DNA of 64,000 nucleotides from Thermomicrobium sp. 4228-Ro (GTDB lineage: Bacteria > Chloroflexota > Chloroflexia > Thermomicrobiales > Thermomicrobiaceae), in contig NZ_JAPFQM010000006.1 in the NCBI RefSeq assembly GCF_026241205.1, positions 744,001 to 808,000 on the forward strand, read 5' to 3'. The position numbers and the translations under genes were made by a program. Below are positions 34,747-43,505 of this stretch, in pieces. Under the pieces are notes generated by a model. It was not told the origin of the DNA. It ran no database searches and was given only the letters and a program-made list of their open reading frames with translations. Every line of letters starts with the position of its first letter. The first letter of the stretch is position 1.

Positions 34747-35733
34747 GTGGAGCGCACGCGCACCTTTCTCGAGCGGCTCGGTCTGCCACGTGGAGACCTG
34801 CACGAACTGCCGACCAGCCACAAGCGGTTCCCGGACGGTGCCCAGTATCGGGTCGAGATCCCGAGTACCGAGGGGCCGCGGGTGCTCGCAGCGGTCATCG
34901 AGGAAGCGAAGCGCTACGGTATCGTGATTCACCGGATCTCGCAGGGTAGCGGCGTCATGTTGCTGACGGACGAAGAAGTCCGGGAGATGGCGTACTTGGC
35001 CGCGGCTGAAGGGATCGAGGTGAGTCTCTTCGCACGCCCGAGCGCGGCATGGGATATCGGTGGAATGGCCAAGTCCAGTGCGGGTGCGCTGGTCAGTGCC
35101 AAGCTCCGCGGGCAAGAGCAGCTGGTGCACTGTCTGGAAGACGTGCGGCGGGCGGCCGAACTCGGCATCCGCAGTGTGCTCTTGGCTGACGAGGGGGCGC
35201 TGTGGGTGGCGAGCGAGATGCGGCGGGCCGGCGAGTTGCCACCCGACATGCAGTTCAAGGTTAGTGTGCTCATGGGTGCAGCGAATCCGGCTTCGGTCAG
35301 ACTCCTCGTCCAGCTGGGGGCCGATACGTACAACGTGGCGACCGACCTGACACTGGCACAGCTCGCAGCGATCCGTGCCGCGGTCGATGTGCCGCTCGAT
35401 ATCTACGTCGAGGTGCCCGACGACGTCGGAGGATTCGTTCGCCACTACGAGATCGCGGAGATCGTCCGCGTCTGTGCTCCGGTCTATCTCAAGTTCGGTC
35501 TCCGGAATGCGCCCAATATCTATCCTTCGGGTGGGCATTTGGAGGACCTGGCGGTGAAGTTGGGGCGGGAGCGGGTGCGCCGGGCGGCGATCGGTCTGGC
35601 GATGCTCCAGCGCTACTATCCCGATGCAGTCGGCTCGGCACCTGGCGCACCGGGCTTAGCGATCCCGGTGGTGACTGCGAGCACCCCAGTACCGCCACTG
35701 GACGATCGGGCGCTCGGGTCGTTGGGGAGTTGA
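34747..35733 (+). CDS. TIM-barrel protein of the sugar operon (U32-peptidase-like)
   Basis: The 328-residue protein has repeating strand-helix units typical of a TIM barrel, with segments such as AAELGIRSVLLADEGAL, KVSVLMGAANPASVRLLVQ, LGADTYNVATDLTLAQLAAI and VDVPLDIYVEVPDDVGGF. The last two resemble the core of collagenase-like U32 family proteins, but the usual metal/Cys region is not obvious, so the assignment is tentative. It starts at a GTG behind GGGGAAGG, 18 bases after the permease, and ends the sugar operon, so a role in metabolising the same substrate is inferred. Confidence 0.55.
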   Translation: MERTRTFLERLGLPRGDLHELPTSHKRFPDGAQYRVEIPSTEGPRVLAAVIEEAKRYGIVIHRISQGSGVMLLTDEEVREMAYLAAAEGIEVSLFARPSAAWDIGGMAKSSAGALVSAKLRGQEQLVHCLEDVRRAAELGIRSVLLADEGALWVASEMRRAGELPPDMQFKVSVLMGAANPASVRLLVQLGADTYNVATDLTLAQLAAIRAAVDVPLDIYVEVPDDVGGFVRHYEIAEIVRVCAPVYLKFGLRNAPNIYPSGGHLEDLAVKLGRERVRRAAIGLAMLQRYYPDAVGSAPGAPGLAIPVVTASTPVPPLDDRALGSLGS

Positions 35734-35851
35734 CCGGTTGCCCGCTCCAGCCCAGCCTGCCCAGCACGCTCGTCCGTACCGGACCGGGACGAATGTGCTA
35801 CGCTCTGTGGCTCGGTCGCTGTCGAATCGCTCTGAGTAGCGGAGGCGGCCG

Positions 35852-36187
35852 ATGGAGCCAGGAGCTGTGCGCACCACTGGTTTGACGGAACTTATCGCCG
35901 CGCTCTGGCGTTGGGGAGTACCGGTAGTCGGCTGGGCCGAAGTGGAGGACGGCATCGTCCTCCTCGCCGACGGAGGTGCCACAGCGTTTGTCCCGCGCCA
36001 GCGACTCGGCGAGCGGACCGACTCCGTCGCCTGGAGCGTGGCCCTGCAGCTCCCGCGCCGGCGCGTTCTCGATACACCGTCGAGCGCGCTGCTCGTGCCG
36101 CGTTTCAACGAACGCGAGCTCGCCTGGCTCCGCTTCATGCGCTGGCTGCGCGAGCGAGAACGACTGGCTCGCGCGGAATCGGCCTGA
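35852..36187 (+). CDS. Hypothetical protein (111 aa)
   Basis: ATG 35852 follows GCGGAGG. The product is a small alpha/beta protein with LTELIAALWRWGVPVVGWAE, EDGIVLLADGG, a strand-rich middle ending LLVPRFN and an amphipathic C-terminal helix LAWLRFMRWLRERERLAR. It has no signal peptide or membrane segment. It stands alone downstream of the sugar operon. Family not recognised. Confidence 0.6.
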   Translation: MEPGAVRTTGLTELIAALWRWGVPVVGWAEVEDGIVLLADGGATAFVPRQRLGERTDSVAWSVALQLPRRRVLDTPSSALLVPRFNERELAWLRFMRWLRERERLARAESA

Positions 36188-36695
36188 CCGTTCCTCGAGC
36201 CTCCTCTCTGTGCGATCCATCGTCACCGACCCGAACCGGCGGAAAGACGACGCGGTTGCTCGGAGCGCTGCGAACAGCGAGCGAGCGTTCGCAAGGGTTC
36301 CTCGCCACGGTGATGCCGAGTGTCGAGCCTGTGCACTGGGCTCAGCTGACCCACGAGTCGGAGAGGTCGGGAAAGCAAGCCTACTATGCTCCGCTCGGCG
36401 AGCGGGCCCGCTGGGACGATTCCGTGCGCACCGACGATACTGACCGATCTTCCGCGATGGAAACGGTCGCTGGTTTCGAACTGCCGCCACTCTGGCTAGG
36501 GAACTCGCTGTCGTCTGGAGTCGGGATGGCGACTCGACGGATGGCGGACGTGAGCATGACGACCCCAGTCGACGTCCTGTCCGATATCCCGCGCCATGGA
36601 CAGCACTCGCTGCGGCTACCAGTGCGGGACGAGACGATGCCGCCACCTCGTCGAGGTGGCGGCAGTGTGGAAAGCTCGGCTGGCGGAGGAGTCAG
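36188..36695. other. Gap without a convincing gene
   Basis: About 500 bases. All frames are Arg/Ser/Pro-rich shadows on both strands. The only structure is the strong hairpin at 36638-36664, described separately as a candidate terminator of the convergent transporter operon. Confidence 0.4.
36638..36664 (-). terminator. Strong hairpin downstream of the maltose-type transporter operon
   Basis: Arms TGCCGCCACCT (36638-36648) and AGGTGGCGGCA (36654-36664) are perfect complements of 11 bases around the loop CGTCG. It lies 32 bases beyond the stop of the binding-protein gene on the minus strand. No U-run follows, so termination may need Rho or the hairpin may only protect the mRNA end. Confidence 0.5.
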
Positions 36696-38144
36696 CTAGA
36701 TCAAGCCACGATCCTTCCACTTCTTGAAGATATCCTGAATTTGCCGCTCGGCCTCGGCGAGTGCATCCTGGGGTGAAGCTTTGCCGGTGGCGACCTTGGT
36801 GAACATGTCGTTGATGATCCAGCGGTCGAAGATTTCCGCCTCGGCGGCGTTCATATAGCCGGGCCAACCGACATTGACGGTCCACTCCGGTGCAGTCGCC
36901 AGGACAGCGTACTTGTCCGGTGGCGTCGCTTTGGGATCGTTCTTGACCTGTTCCTGCCAGTCGGGAACAGCCTTCGGGAAGGACGGAATATTGTAGAACT
37001 TCGACGCCTTGAACGCGTCGGTGTACGCAGCGACGAGATCCTTGAGGAACTGCTTCGCCACGTCGACATTGGGCGAGAACTTCCAGATCACGAAGCAGTT
37101 GTACCAGTGAGCGCTGCCCTTTCGGTCACGTGGGCCGGCGGCGGTCTTGGCGATCGCGATCTTGGGAGCGAGATCGGGGTAAGTCGCTTCGGCAGTCCGG
37201 GCAGCCGAGATGGCGTTCAAAATGAGCGCGCCGCGACCGGAAACGAGCAAACGGTTATTAGACGCTGCATCCCAAGCCAGTACTTCTTCGGTCTCCGCCT
37301 CCTGGAAGAGTTGCTTGGCGAATTGCAGTGCCTCGATGGTCTCCGGCTTGTTGATCACGATGTTCCCGTTCGCATCCTGGATCGAGGTACCGAAGCCCCA
37401 CATGATCGTGCGCATCGCCATACCGGTGTCGATCTCCGGCGAGAAGCCGATCCCAATGGGATTACCCATCTGCTTGAGCTGGCGACCGGCTTCCAGGATA
37501 TCCTGCCACGTATCCGGTGTCTTTCCGACCTGGTCGAAGAGGTCCTTGCGGTAGAGGATAGGATCGGCAGCCCAGAAGTCCATGAAGCTGTACCAAACAT
37601 CGGTCTTCGGGTTATAGCAGGAGCGTTCGAGAAGCGGATAGTAATCACCGTACTGCTTCTTGAGGTCCGCGATGAGGTCGTTCAGCGGCACGACTTCGGT
37701 TTCGTACTGCGATGGCGGGAAACCGAAGGCGAAGAGATCATGGCCACTCTTGGCTGACACCTCAGCCGCGGCACGAGCGGGGATGTCGGCATAATTGATA
37801 TGGTCGGAGACGACCTGGACGTTGTTCTTCGCGCCCCATTGTTGCACCCACTGATCGAACCACTTGTCATAATCGGGGACGAAGTGGCTCCACTGGAGAA
37901 TCTTGAGCGTGACTGGCCCCGAGCGTGTCGGTGTGGCCGCGACCGTGGGTGACGCCGCGCGTGCAGTCGGGCTCGCTGCAGCTGCTGCTGTAGGGCTCGC
38001 GGCTGGGGCCCTGGTCGGTGTTGCCTGCCCACCAGAAGGTGCAGGCGTTGGGGTCGGCTGAGCACCCCCGCAGCTCGCGAGAAGCCCAGCCGCAGCGGTA
38101 GTGCTCAGAACGGTGAGTAGCTGGCGACGAGTGAAGCGGCGCAT
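36696..38144 (-). CDS. Carbohydrate ABC transporter substrate-binding lipoprotein (family 1)
   Basis: The 482-residue product has a Tat-like signal (RRFTRRQLLTVLS) with lipobox LLASC, an Ala/Pro/Thr linker to about residue 75, and a type II solute-binding domain of the maltose/multiple-sugar family (ILQWSHFVPDYDKWFDQWVQ, DLFAFGFPPSQYETEVVPLN, YSFMDFWAADPILYRKDLFD, NPIGIGFSPEIDTGMAM). It binds an oligosaccharide or related compound outside the cell. It is the last gene of a minus-strand operon, after the two permease genes, and no ATPase is encoded here, so a shared MsmX/MalK-type ATPase is expected elsewhere. Confidence 0.88.
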   Translation of the reverse strand: MRRFTRRQLLTVLSTTAAAGLLASCGGAQPTPTPAPSGGQATPTRAPAASPTAAAAASPTARAASPTVAATPTRSGPVTLKILQWSHFVPDYDKWFDQWVQQWGAKNNVQVVSDHINYADIPARAAAEVSAKSGHDLFAFGFPPSQYETEVVPLNDLIADLKKQYGDYYPLLERSCYNPKTDVWYSFMDFWAADPILYRKDLFDQVGKTPDTWQDILEAGRQLKQMGNPIGIGFSPEIDTGMAMRTIMWGFGTSIQDANGNIVINKPETIEALQFAKQLFQEAETEEVLAWDAASNNRLLVSGRGALILNAISAARTAEATYPDLAPKIAIAKTAAGPRDRKGSAHWYNCFVIWKFSPNVDVAKQFLKDLVAAYTDAFKASKFYNIPSFPKAVPDWQEQVKNDPKATPPDKYAVLATAPEWTVNVGWPGYMNAAEAEIFDRWIINDMFTKVATGKASPQDALAEAERQIQDIFKKWKDRGLI

Positions 38145-38210
38145 CGCTCCGACCTCCTCACGTCACACGAACACCGAACCCTCAGCCGAACCCAGTCACC
38201 CGGTACACCC

Positions 38211-39062
38211 TCAGCGCAGGGCGCCGGCGGTCAAGCCCTCGACGAACCGGTCGAGGAACGCGTTATAGAGCAAGGCAACCGGCAGGCTCACCACGAGTGC
38301 CGAAGCCATGATTGCACCCCAGAAGAACACGTCGCCACGGATCAGGTCTGTCGGGACACCGACGCTCACGGTCTTGAGATCGGAGATGGAAACGAAGGTC
38401 AGTGCGTAGATGAACTCGTTCACGGCCAGCGTGAAGGTGAAAATGACCGCGGTCAGGATGCCTGGCACAGCGAGCGGCAGGAGGATCCGCCAGAAGGCGG
38501 TGAACCGCGTGGCACCGTCGACGAGCGCTGCTTCTTCGAGCTCCTGCGGGAGCGATCGGAAGAAGCCCATGAGGAGCCAGGAAACGAAGGGGACAGCCAG
38601 GCTCGGATAGGTTAGGACGAGTGACCAGGTGTTGTCTTGGAGTCCGATGCCGCTGACGATCTGTGAGAGCGGAAGGAAGAGGAGCGTGGGCGGGATCAGA
38701 TAGGTCAGGAAGACGGCGATGCCGAGATTCTGCCCAAATCGACCGCGCAGGCGAGCCAGCGCATAGCCAGCCGGTAGCGAAAGCGCCAGCGTGATGAGGA
38801 CAGTCGCCAGGCCAACCCAGGCGGTGTTCACCACCCAGCGAGGGAACTTCGTTTCGTTGAAAAGCAGACGGAAGTGCGCGAGCGTCGGTGGTTCGTTAAA
38901 GAGGAACGGGTTGTTCGTCGGATTGTAGAGGTCGCTGTCGCGTTTGAAGGCGGTGATGGCCATCCAGACAAAGGGGAAGAGCGCTTGTGTAAGGAAGATG
39001 GCCAGGACAGCGACCAGTAGCACGCGTAACAGGAGCCGGCGCGTGTCCGTCATCGCAGTCAC
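38211..39062 (-). CDS. Carbohydrate ABC transporter permease (MalG type)
   Basis: The 283-residue membrane protein has six helices, with the opening RLLLRVLLVAVLAIFLTQALFPFVWM and the EAA loop EELEEAALVDGATRFTAFWR (about residue 185) that docks on the ATPase. The N-terminus and C-terminus match MalG/MsmG-type permeases. Its start overlaps the stop of the partner permease by four bases, so translation is coupled. Confidence 0.9.
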   Translation of the reverse strand: MTAMTDTRRLLLRVLLVAVLAIFLTQALFPFVWMAITAFKRDSDLYNPTNNPFLFNEPPTLAHFRLLFNETKFPRWVVNTAWVGLATVLITLALSLPAGYALARLRGRFGQNLGIAVFLTYLIPPTLLFLPLSQIVSGIGLQDNTWSLVLTYPSLAVPFVSWLLMGFFRSLPQELEEAALVDGATRFTAFWRILLPLAVPGILTAVIFTFTLAVNEFIYALTFVSISDLKTVSVGVPTDLIRGDVFFWGAIMASALVVSLPVALLYNAFLDRFVEGLTAGALR

Positions 39063-39979
39063 TCGGTCACCTCCCGATGCGACAGGCGCAGGACCCAGAT
39101 CGCGATCAGAGCGAGAACCGGGAGCATGAAGAGCGCGATGGCGGCACCTTGCGCCAGATCGCCAGCCACGATGCCGACCTGGAACGCCCAGCTGGAAAGC
39201 ACGTGGCTCATGTTATAGGGCCCCCCGCGCGTCAAGATCCAGACCACAGCCATGTCCGTGAACGTGAAGAGCGCGGTGAAAAGGATCGCCACGCCCAGGA
39301 TCGGTCGTACGAGCGGCAAGGTGATGCGGAACAGTCGGGTGAAGAACCCAGCGCCGTCGACGAGTGCTGCCTCGATCAGCTCACGCGGCACGGCGCTCAT
39401 CCCAGCGAGCGTGATCACCGTCGCGAACGGAAGAATGCGCCAAACTTGCACGACGATGATCGAGATGATGGCCAGGCTCGGGACTCCGAGCCACTGCGGA
39501 AATTCGTATGGACCGATAATGTGGAGGCGGCGGGCTACCCAGTTGATGACCGAGTACTGCGAATCGAAGATCCATTTCCAGGCGATCGTGCTCATCACCA
39601 CGGGCGAGGCCCAGGGAAGCAGCAGCAAGTAGCGGACCACTGGCTTGCCCGGGAAGCGTTCAGCCAGCGCAGTCGCGAGGATCGTCGAGAGCACCAGGAC
39701 GGCCACCAGCACGACGACGGTAATGAGGACTGTGTTCCGCAAGGCCTGTTGGAACACCTGGTCGCTCAAGATGGCGCGGAAATTGCTGAGGCCGGCAAAG
39801 GACAAATCGCGCCGGCCGACCGAGATATGACTGAGGCTGTAGTAGATCGAAAGGAGAAGGGGGAAACCGATCAAAAGAAAAATGTAGACCGTCGCCGGCA
39901 GGAGTAACCAGAATTCCCAACTGATCCGTCTCGCAACCCTGCGGTACGCAGTCACACGCGGAACTGCAGTCGAGACCAT
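39059..39979 (-). CDS. Carbohydrate ABC transporter permease (MalF/MsmF type)
   Basis: The 306-residue membrane protein has six helices, starting with SWEFWLLLPATVYIFLLIGF, and carries the EAA loop PRELIEAALVDGAGFFTRLF (about residue 200). It pairs with the MalG-type permease downstream. ATG 39979 is used although AGGAG lies 13 bases upstream; the open frame continues to 40318 with Arg/Ser-rich shadow. It is the first gene of the minus-strand operon. Confidence 0.9.
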   Translation of the reverse strand: MVSTAVPRVTAYRRVARRISWEFWLLLPATVYIFLLIGFPLLLSIYYSLSHISVGRRDLSFAGLSNFRAILSDQVFQQALRNTVLITVVVLVAVLVLSTILATALAERFPGKPVVRYLLLLPWASPVVMSTIAWKWIFDSQYSVINWVARRLHIIGPYEFPQWLGVPSLAIISIIVVQVWRILPFATVITLAGMSAVPRELIEAALVDGAGFFTRLFRITLPLVRPILGVAILFTALFTFTDMAVVWILTRGGPYNMSHVLSSWAFQVGIVAGDLAQGAAIALFMLPVLALIAIWVLRLSHREVTE

Positions 39980-40324
39980 CTGGGCCGTCCCGCTCCTTTC
40001 TCCCACTTCCCTTCGTGTGACCTGTTCGTTCGAGGGTGCGGTGGTCCGATGAGCCGCTTCTAGGTTAACAGTCTCAGTGTGCCCTGTCAACAACCCGCGT
40101 TCGCCTCGATGTCGTGCTGGAGCAACAGAGGTGCGCTGTGCCCATGAAGTACGGGCCATCGTCGAGTAGAGGCAGGGGCCGCACGAGCGACCGTCACTCG
40201 AGTGTCGCATTGCTGAAGTCGATGAGAAGGCTCCTTGCCGGTTCGTCTGCCGACTGGCCAACGGTCGCTGGAGCGGCCCGAGCGAGCGTGGTCGCGCGAG
40301 CAAGGCAGCTCCCGGCACAAGCGT
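39980..40324. other. Gap upstream of the maltose-type transporter operon
   Basis: About 345 bases between the permease start and the 3' end of the DAK2-domain gene, which reads in the same direction. It contains the well-formed promoter at 40062-40090. Beyond that I see only shadow frames, and no clear terminator for the DAK2-domain gene. Confidence 0.45.
40062..40090 (-). promoter_or_regulatory. Sigma-70-type promoter of the maltose-type transporter operon
   Basis: Read on the minus strand, -35 TTGACA (40090-40085), a 17-base spacer and -10 TAACCT (40067-40062) precede the MalF-type permease start by about 80 bases. The local sequence is more A/T-rich than its surroundings. Confidence 0.6.
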
Positions 40325-41905
40325 TCACTCGAGGGCGAGCGAGAGGGCTGGAGCTGGCTGGTGACCCCAGAACCACTCGACGGGGAGATGCGGCCAGCGA
40401 GCAGCGATCGCCTGACGGAGGGGTGCGACGCGCGGTCCGTGCTCGCCTACCACGACCGTGCACGACTCGGCGCGCTCGGCACCGAGCAGAGCGAGGGTAC
40501 GGAGCAGGACGGCGGCGAGATCTTCCCCACGTACACGCTCGCTCTCCGCCTCAGGGGTCAGCGCCACCCACTCGCCGTTGCTCGCTTGCTCGATATTCGC
40601 GGTCCGCAAGCGTGTCAGTGTCTCGGCGACCGCGCTCTGGTCTCCCGCGGTCTCTCCGTTTCCGTCACTGTGCAAGAGCAGCACGACCAGCTGCGCAGCG
40701 AGCGAGCGGACCGGCAGGGCTTCGATCCGTGGCCGCTGGAGGCGCTCGACGAGTGCGCGAGCCAGCTCCCAATCAGCCCGGCTGCCGGGAAGGACCGTGA
40801 GGTGCTCGACCGGCAGTGCCGCGATCTCCTGTGTGAGGGTCTCGAGCAGGTTGCGCCGCTCCGTCGTGGCGACGCCGAGTGCGCCGAGCCGGTGGGCGAG
40901 CGTCACGATGCGGGGCGCTGGCGAAAGGACGAGCAGGGCGCGCTTCCTCGGTTCGCTGAGCGTCAGAGAGGGCGGCGATCCCGCGAGGTCGTCGATGACG
41001 ACGGAGAGCAGCCGACCGAAGCGCTGGAGGGTCTGGAGTGCTCGATCCGGCTCTTCAGCGTGAAGGTGGATGCGGACGAACGGCGTGCCGCCGACGATCT
41101 CGACCGAATCGCCGAGCTGGGCCAGTTCCTCGGCGAGGCGCTCTGCACTGATGCCCGTCGTTTCGAGGAGCACGTTGACGCAGGACCCCTGTCCATCGAG
41201 CGGGAACGTGACGAGGGGTGCTGGCCGAGGCTGGAGCTGCGGTGCGGTTGCCTCGGCCCAGGCTGCCCAGGCGTCGAAGAGCACGGCCAGGCCCTGGGCA
41301 CCGGAATCGACGACGCCTCGTTCCCGGAGGATCGGTAAGTACTCCGGGGTGCGCGTGACCGCCTCGATCGCCGCAGTGCGGACGTGCCGCAGGAGCTCGG
41401 GCAATGTCGAGCCCTTTGCCGCGGCGTGCTGGGCTGCCTCGGCTGCGGCCCGTAACACCGTGATCATCGTGCCCTCGACTGGCTGCAGGAGCGCACGACG
41501 GGCGAGCGCGTCAGCCCGGGACAGGGCAGTCGCCAGTGCTGCAGCGTCGAGCTGATCGCGTTCAACGACCGTTTCCGCGAGGGCGCGGAAGAACTGGCTC
41601 AGGATGACACCCGAATTGCCATGAGCAGCCCGCAGTGCGGCGTCGGCCGCTGCGCGAGCCACTGCGCCGAGGCCGTTTCCGGCAGCAGCACGCGCGCTGC
41701 GCAGGGCTGCCTGGGCGGTGAGGAGCAGGTTCGTGCCGGTATCGCGGTCGGCGACCGGGAAGACGTTCGTGGCATCGAGGTAGGCAGCGTGCTCACCGAG
41801 CGCGGTCACGGCCGCCTCGAGTGCACCGAGGAAATCGTGTTCGTGCCAGACTGCCCGAATCCGTTCCGTTTCGGCTTCCTGCCGGTGCCGCGTCACTTCG
41901 TCCAT
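40325..41905 (-). CDS. DAK2-domain protein, FakA-like fatty acid kinase subunit
   Basis: The 526-residue protein has an N-terminal Dak2 (DhaL-like) domain whose NVFPVADRDTGTNLLLT holds the metal-binding Asp residues, with HGNSGVILSQFFRAL and VEGTMITVLRAAAEAA further on. A middle and C-terminal FakA region follows (HLHAEEPDRALQ, EWVALTPEAE). FakA phosphorylates fatty acids presented by FakB, giving acyl-phosphate for PlsY. The divergent plsY and a DegV/FakB gene next door make this role convincing. ATG 41905 is preferred; 41959 is an upstream alternative. Neither has a strong ribosome site. Confidence 0.85.
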   Translation of the reverse strand: MDEVTRHRQEAETERIRAVWHEHDFLGALEAAVTALGEHAAYLDATNVFPVADRDTGTNLLLTAQAALRSARAAAGNGLGAVARAAADAALRAAHGNSGVILSQFFRALAETVVERDQLDAAALATALSRADALARRALLQPVEGTMITVLRAAAEAAQHAAAKGSTLPELLRHVRTAAIEAVTRTPEYLPILRERGVVDSGAQGLAVLFDAWAAWAEATAPQLQPRPAPLVTFPLDGQGSCVNVLLETTGISAERLAEELAQLGDSVEIVGGTPFVRIHLHAEEPDRALQTLQRFGRLLSVVIDDLAGSPPSLTLSEPRKRALLVLSPAPRIVTLAHRLGALGVATTERRNLLETLTQEIAALPVEHLTVLPGSRADWELARALVERLQRPRIEALPVRSLAAQLVVLLLHSDGNGETAGDQSAVAETLTRLRTANIEQASNGEWVALTPEAESERVRGEDLAAVLLRTLALLGAERAESCTVVVGEHGPRVAPLRQAIAARWPHLPVEWFWGHQPAPALSLALE

Positions 41906-42010
41906 CGAGCTCGTATCACTGCTCTGCTGTCGTGTGTCGCGATTGTACCAACGGTTCATCGGCTGAGCGTGCGTTCCGTCCTATACTCGAAAGTATCGTG
42001 GAGGGGCGCG

Positions 42011-42655
42011 ATGGAGACCGTGACGCTGCTCCTCGTCGCGTATCTCATCGGGTCGTTCCCTACCGCGCAGATCGCCGCGTATCTCCTGGCGGGCATCGAC
42101 CTGCGCGAGAGGGCGCCGACGGTGAGTGGTTCCGGCGTCTACTACGTGGTCGCTCGCTGGGCAGTCGTCCCGGTCGGTCTCGTCGATGTGACCAAAGGCG
42201 GCGTCGCGACCTATCTCCCGCACCAGCTCGGTGGAAGCTCCGACCTCGCTGTCGCCTGTGGGCTGGCAGCAGTCATCGGCCATAACTGGTCGCTCTGGCT
42301 TGGCTTCCGGGGCGGAAGAGGCTTGAGTCCGTTCCTCGGCATGCTCGCGATCGTGTACCCGTTGGGAGCGGTGCTCGTCCTCCTCGCGCTCGGGATCGGG
42401 CGCCTTCTCCGCAGGACACCGGTCGCGGCACTGCTCGGGCTGACGGCGTTGCCGGGCATCGTCCTGCTGACTGGCGCGTCGGATGCACTCTTTCGTGGCA
42501 CACTCGGCATGCTCGTCGTGACCATCGTGAAGCGGTTGGAAGCGAACCGGCGACCGCTCCCACGGGATCCTACTGCACGCCGAGCGGTGTTGTGGCGACG
42601 GTTCTGGTACGACCGGGACGAGGAACGCTGGCCGCCGGAGCCGGAGGACGAATGA
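42011..42655 (+). CDS. plsY: Glycerol-3-phosphate acyltransferase PlsY
   Basis: The 214-residue membrane protein transfers the acyl chain from acyl-phosphate to glycerol-3-phosphate, making lysophosphatidate. It shows the PlsY order of motifs: AYLIGSFPTAQIAAYLLAG (motif 1 region), VTKGGVATYL, IGHNWSLWLGFRGGRGLSP (motif 2, catalytic His/Arg/Gly region) and a final helix before a polar tail. The GS(G)N loop of canonical PlsY reads SGSGVYYVVAR here, which is divergent. GGAGGGG precedes ATG 42011, and TATACT at 41982-41987 is a possible -10. Four bases separate its stop from the FakB-like start. Confidence 0.83.
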   Translation: METVTLLLVAYLIGSFPTAQIAAYLLAGIDLRERAPTVSGSGVYYVVARWAVVPVGLVDVTKGGVATYLPHQLGGSSDLAVACGLAAVIGHNWSLWLGFRGGRGLSPFLGMLAIVYPLGAVLVLLALGIGRLLRRTPVAALLGLTALPGIVLLTGASDALFRGTLGMLVVTIVKRLEANRRPLPRDPTARRAVLWRRFWYDRDEERWPPEPEDE

Positions 42656-42658
42656 GCG

Positions 42659-43492
42659 ATGCTCGGGATCGTGACGGACAGCATCGCATGCTTGCCGGGC
42701 GAACTCGTCGAGCGCTACGGCATCCGGGTGGTGCCGGTACGGATCGTTCGGGGTGATCGTATTTACCGGGACGGGATCGATGTCACCCCGGAAGAAGCGT
42801 TCGCCTGGCTCGATACCGGTGAGATCGTCACCACCTCGCAGCCAGCGGTCGGTGAGTTCCTCGAGGTGTACCGGGACCTCGCCGCGCGGGTGGACGGGAT
42901 CGTGTCGATCCACGTCTCGTCGGGGGTTACCGGGGTCTACCAGGCGGCGTCCGCCGCGGCGTCGATGGTGTCCGGGGTGCCGATCGTCGTGATCGACAGC
43001 CGGGTAGCGACCATGGCGGAGGGGTTCTTGGTCCTCGAGGCAGCACGGCTGGCCGAGCAGGGGTCGGATCTCGCCGCTGTCGTCCAGCGAGTCGAGGCAC
43101 TCAGACCGCGTCTCCGCTTCTTCGCGGTTCTAGAGACTGTCACCTATCTGGTTCGCAGTGGCCGGGCACCGTGGTTAGCGCAGCTTGCGGTCGACGTCCT
43201 CCAATTCAAGCCAATTTTGACGTTGCAAGACGGCAAGATCGTCTCGCTCGAACGAGTCCGCACGCGCCCACGAGCGATTGAGGCGATGTTGCGGCGGATG
43301 GAGCGGGATGTCGATGATCGACCGGTTCACGTGGCCGTGCTGGAGGCCGGTGCTCGTACGGAAGCCGAGTACCTCGCGCAGGAGGTCGCGAGCCGCTTTC
43401 GCGTGGTCGAGCAGTACATCGCCCCGTTCACTGCGGCGATGGCACTCAACACCGGACCGGGACTCCTCGGGCTGGCCTACTATGCCGAGTGA
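42659..43492 (+). CDS. DegV-family fatty-acid-binding protein (FakB-like)
   Basis: The 277-residue protein is a complete DegV/FakB: IVTDSIACLPGEL at the start, VTTSQPAVGEFLEVY, the conserved SIHVSSGVTGVYQAA fatty-acid carboxylate site, VIDSRVATMAEGFLVLEAA, and FKPILTLQDGKI. FakB proteins hold a fatty acid while FakA phosphorylates it. It is translationally linked to plsY, with FakA divergent, so the three make a compact module for recycling fatty acids into phospholipid. It ends 13 bases before the stop of the convergent lipoprotein. Confidence 0.88.
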   Translation: MLGIVTDSIACLPGELVERYGIRVVPVRIVRGDRIYRDGIDVTPEEAFAWLDTGEIVTTSQPAVGEFLEVYRDLAARVDGIVSIHVSSGVTGVYQAASAAASMVSGVPIVVIDSRVATMAEGFLVLEAARLAEQGSDLAAVVQRVEALRPRLRFFAVLETVTYLVRSGRAPWLAQLAVDVLQFKPILTLQDGKIVSLERVRTRPRAIEAMLRRMERDVDDRPVHVAVLEAGARTEAEYLAQEVASRFRVVEQYIAPFTAAMALNTGPGLLGLAYYAE

Positions 43493-43505
43493 AGGTGGGG
43501 AGCGC

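Noticed and set aside
39979-40318. N-terminal extension of the MalF-type permease
   Set aside because: The extra 113 codons are Arg/Ser/Thr-rich and include the promoter at 40062-40090; permease homology starts near the ATG at 39979.
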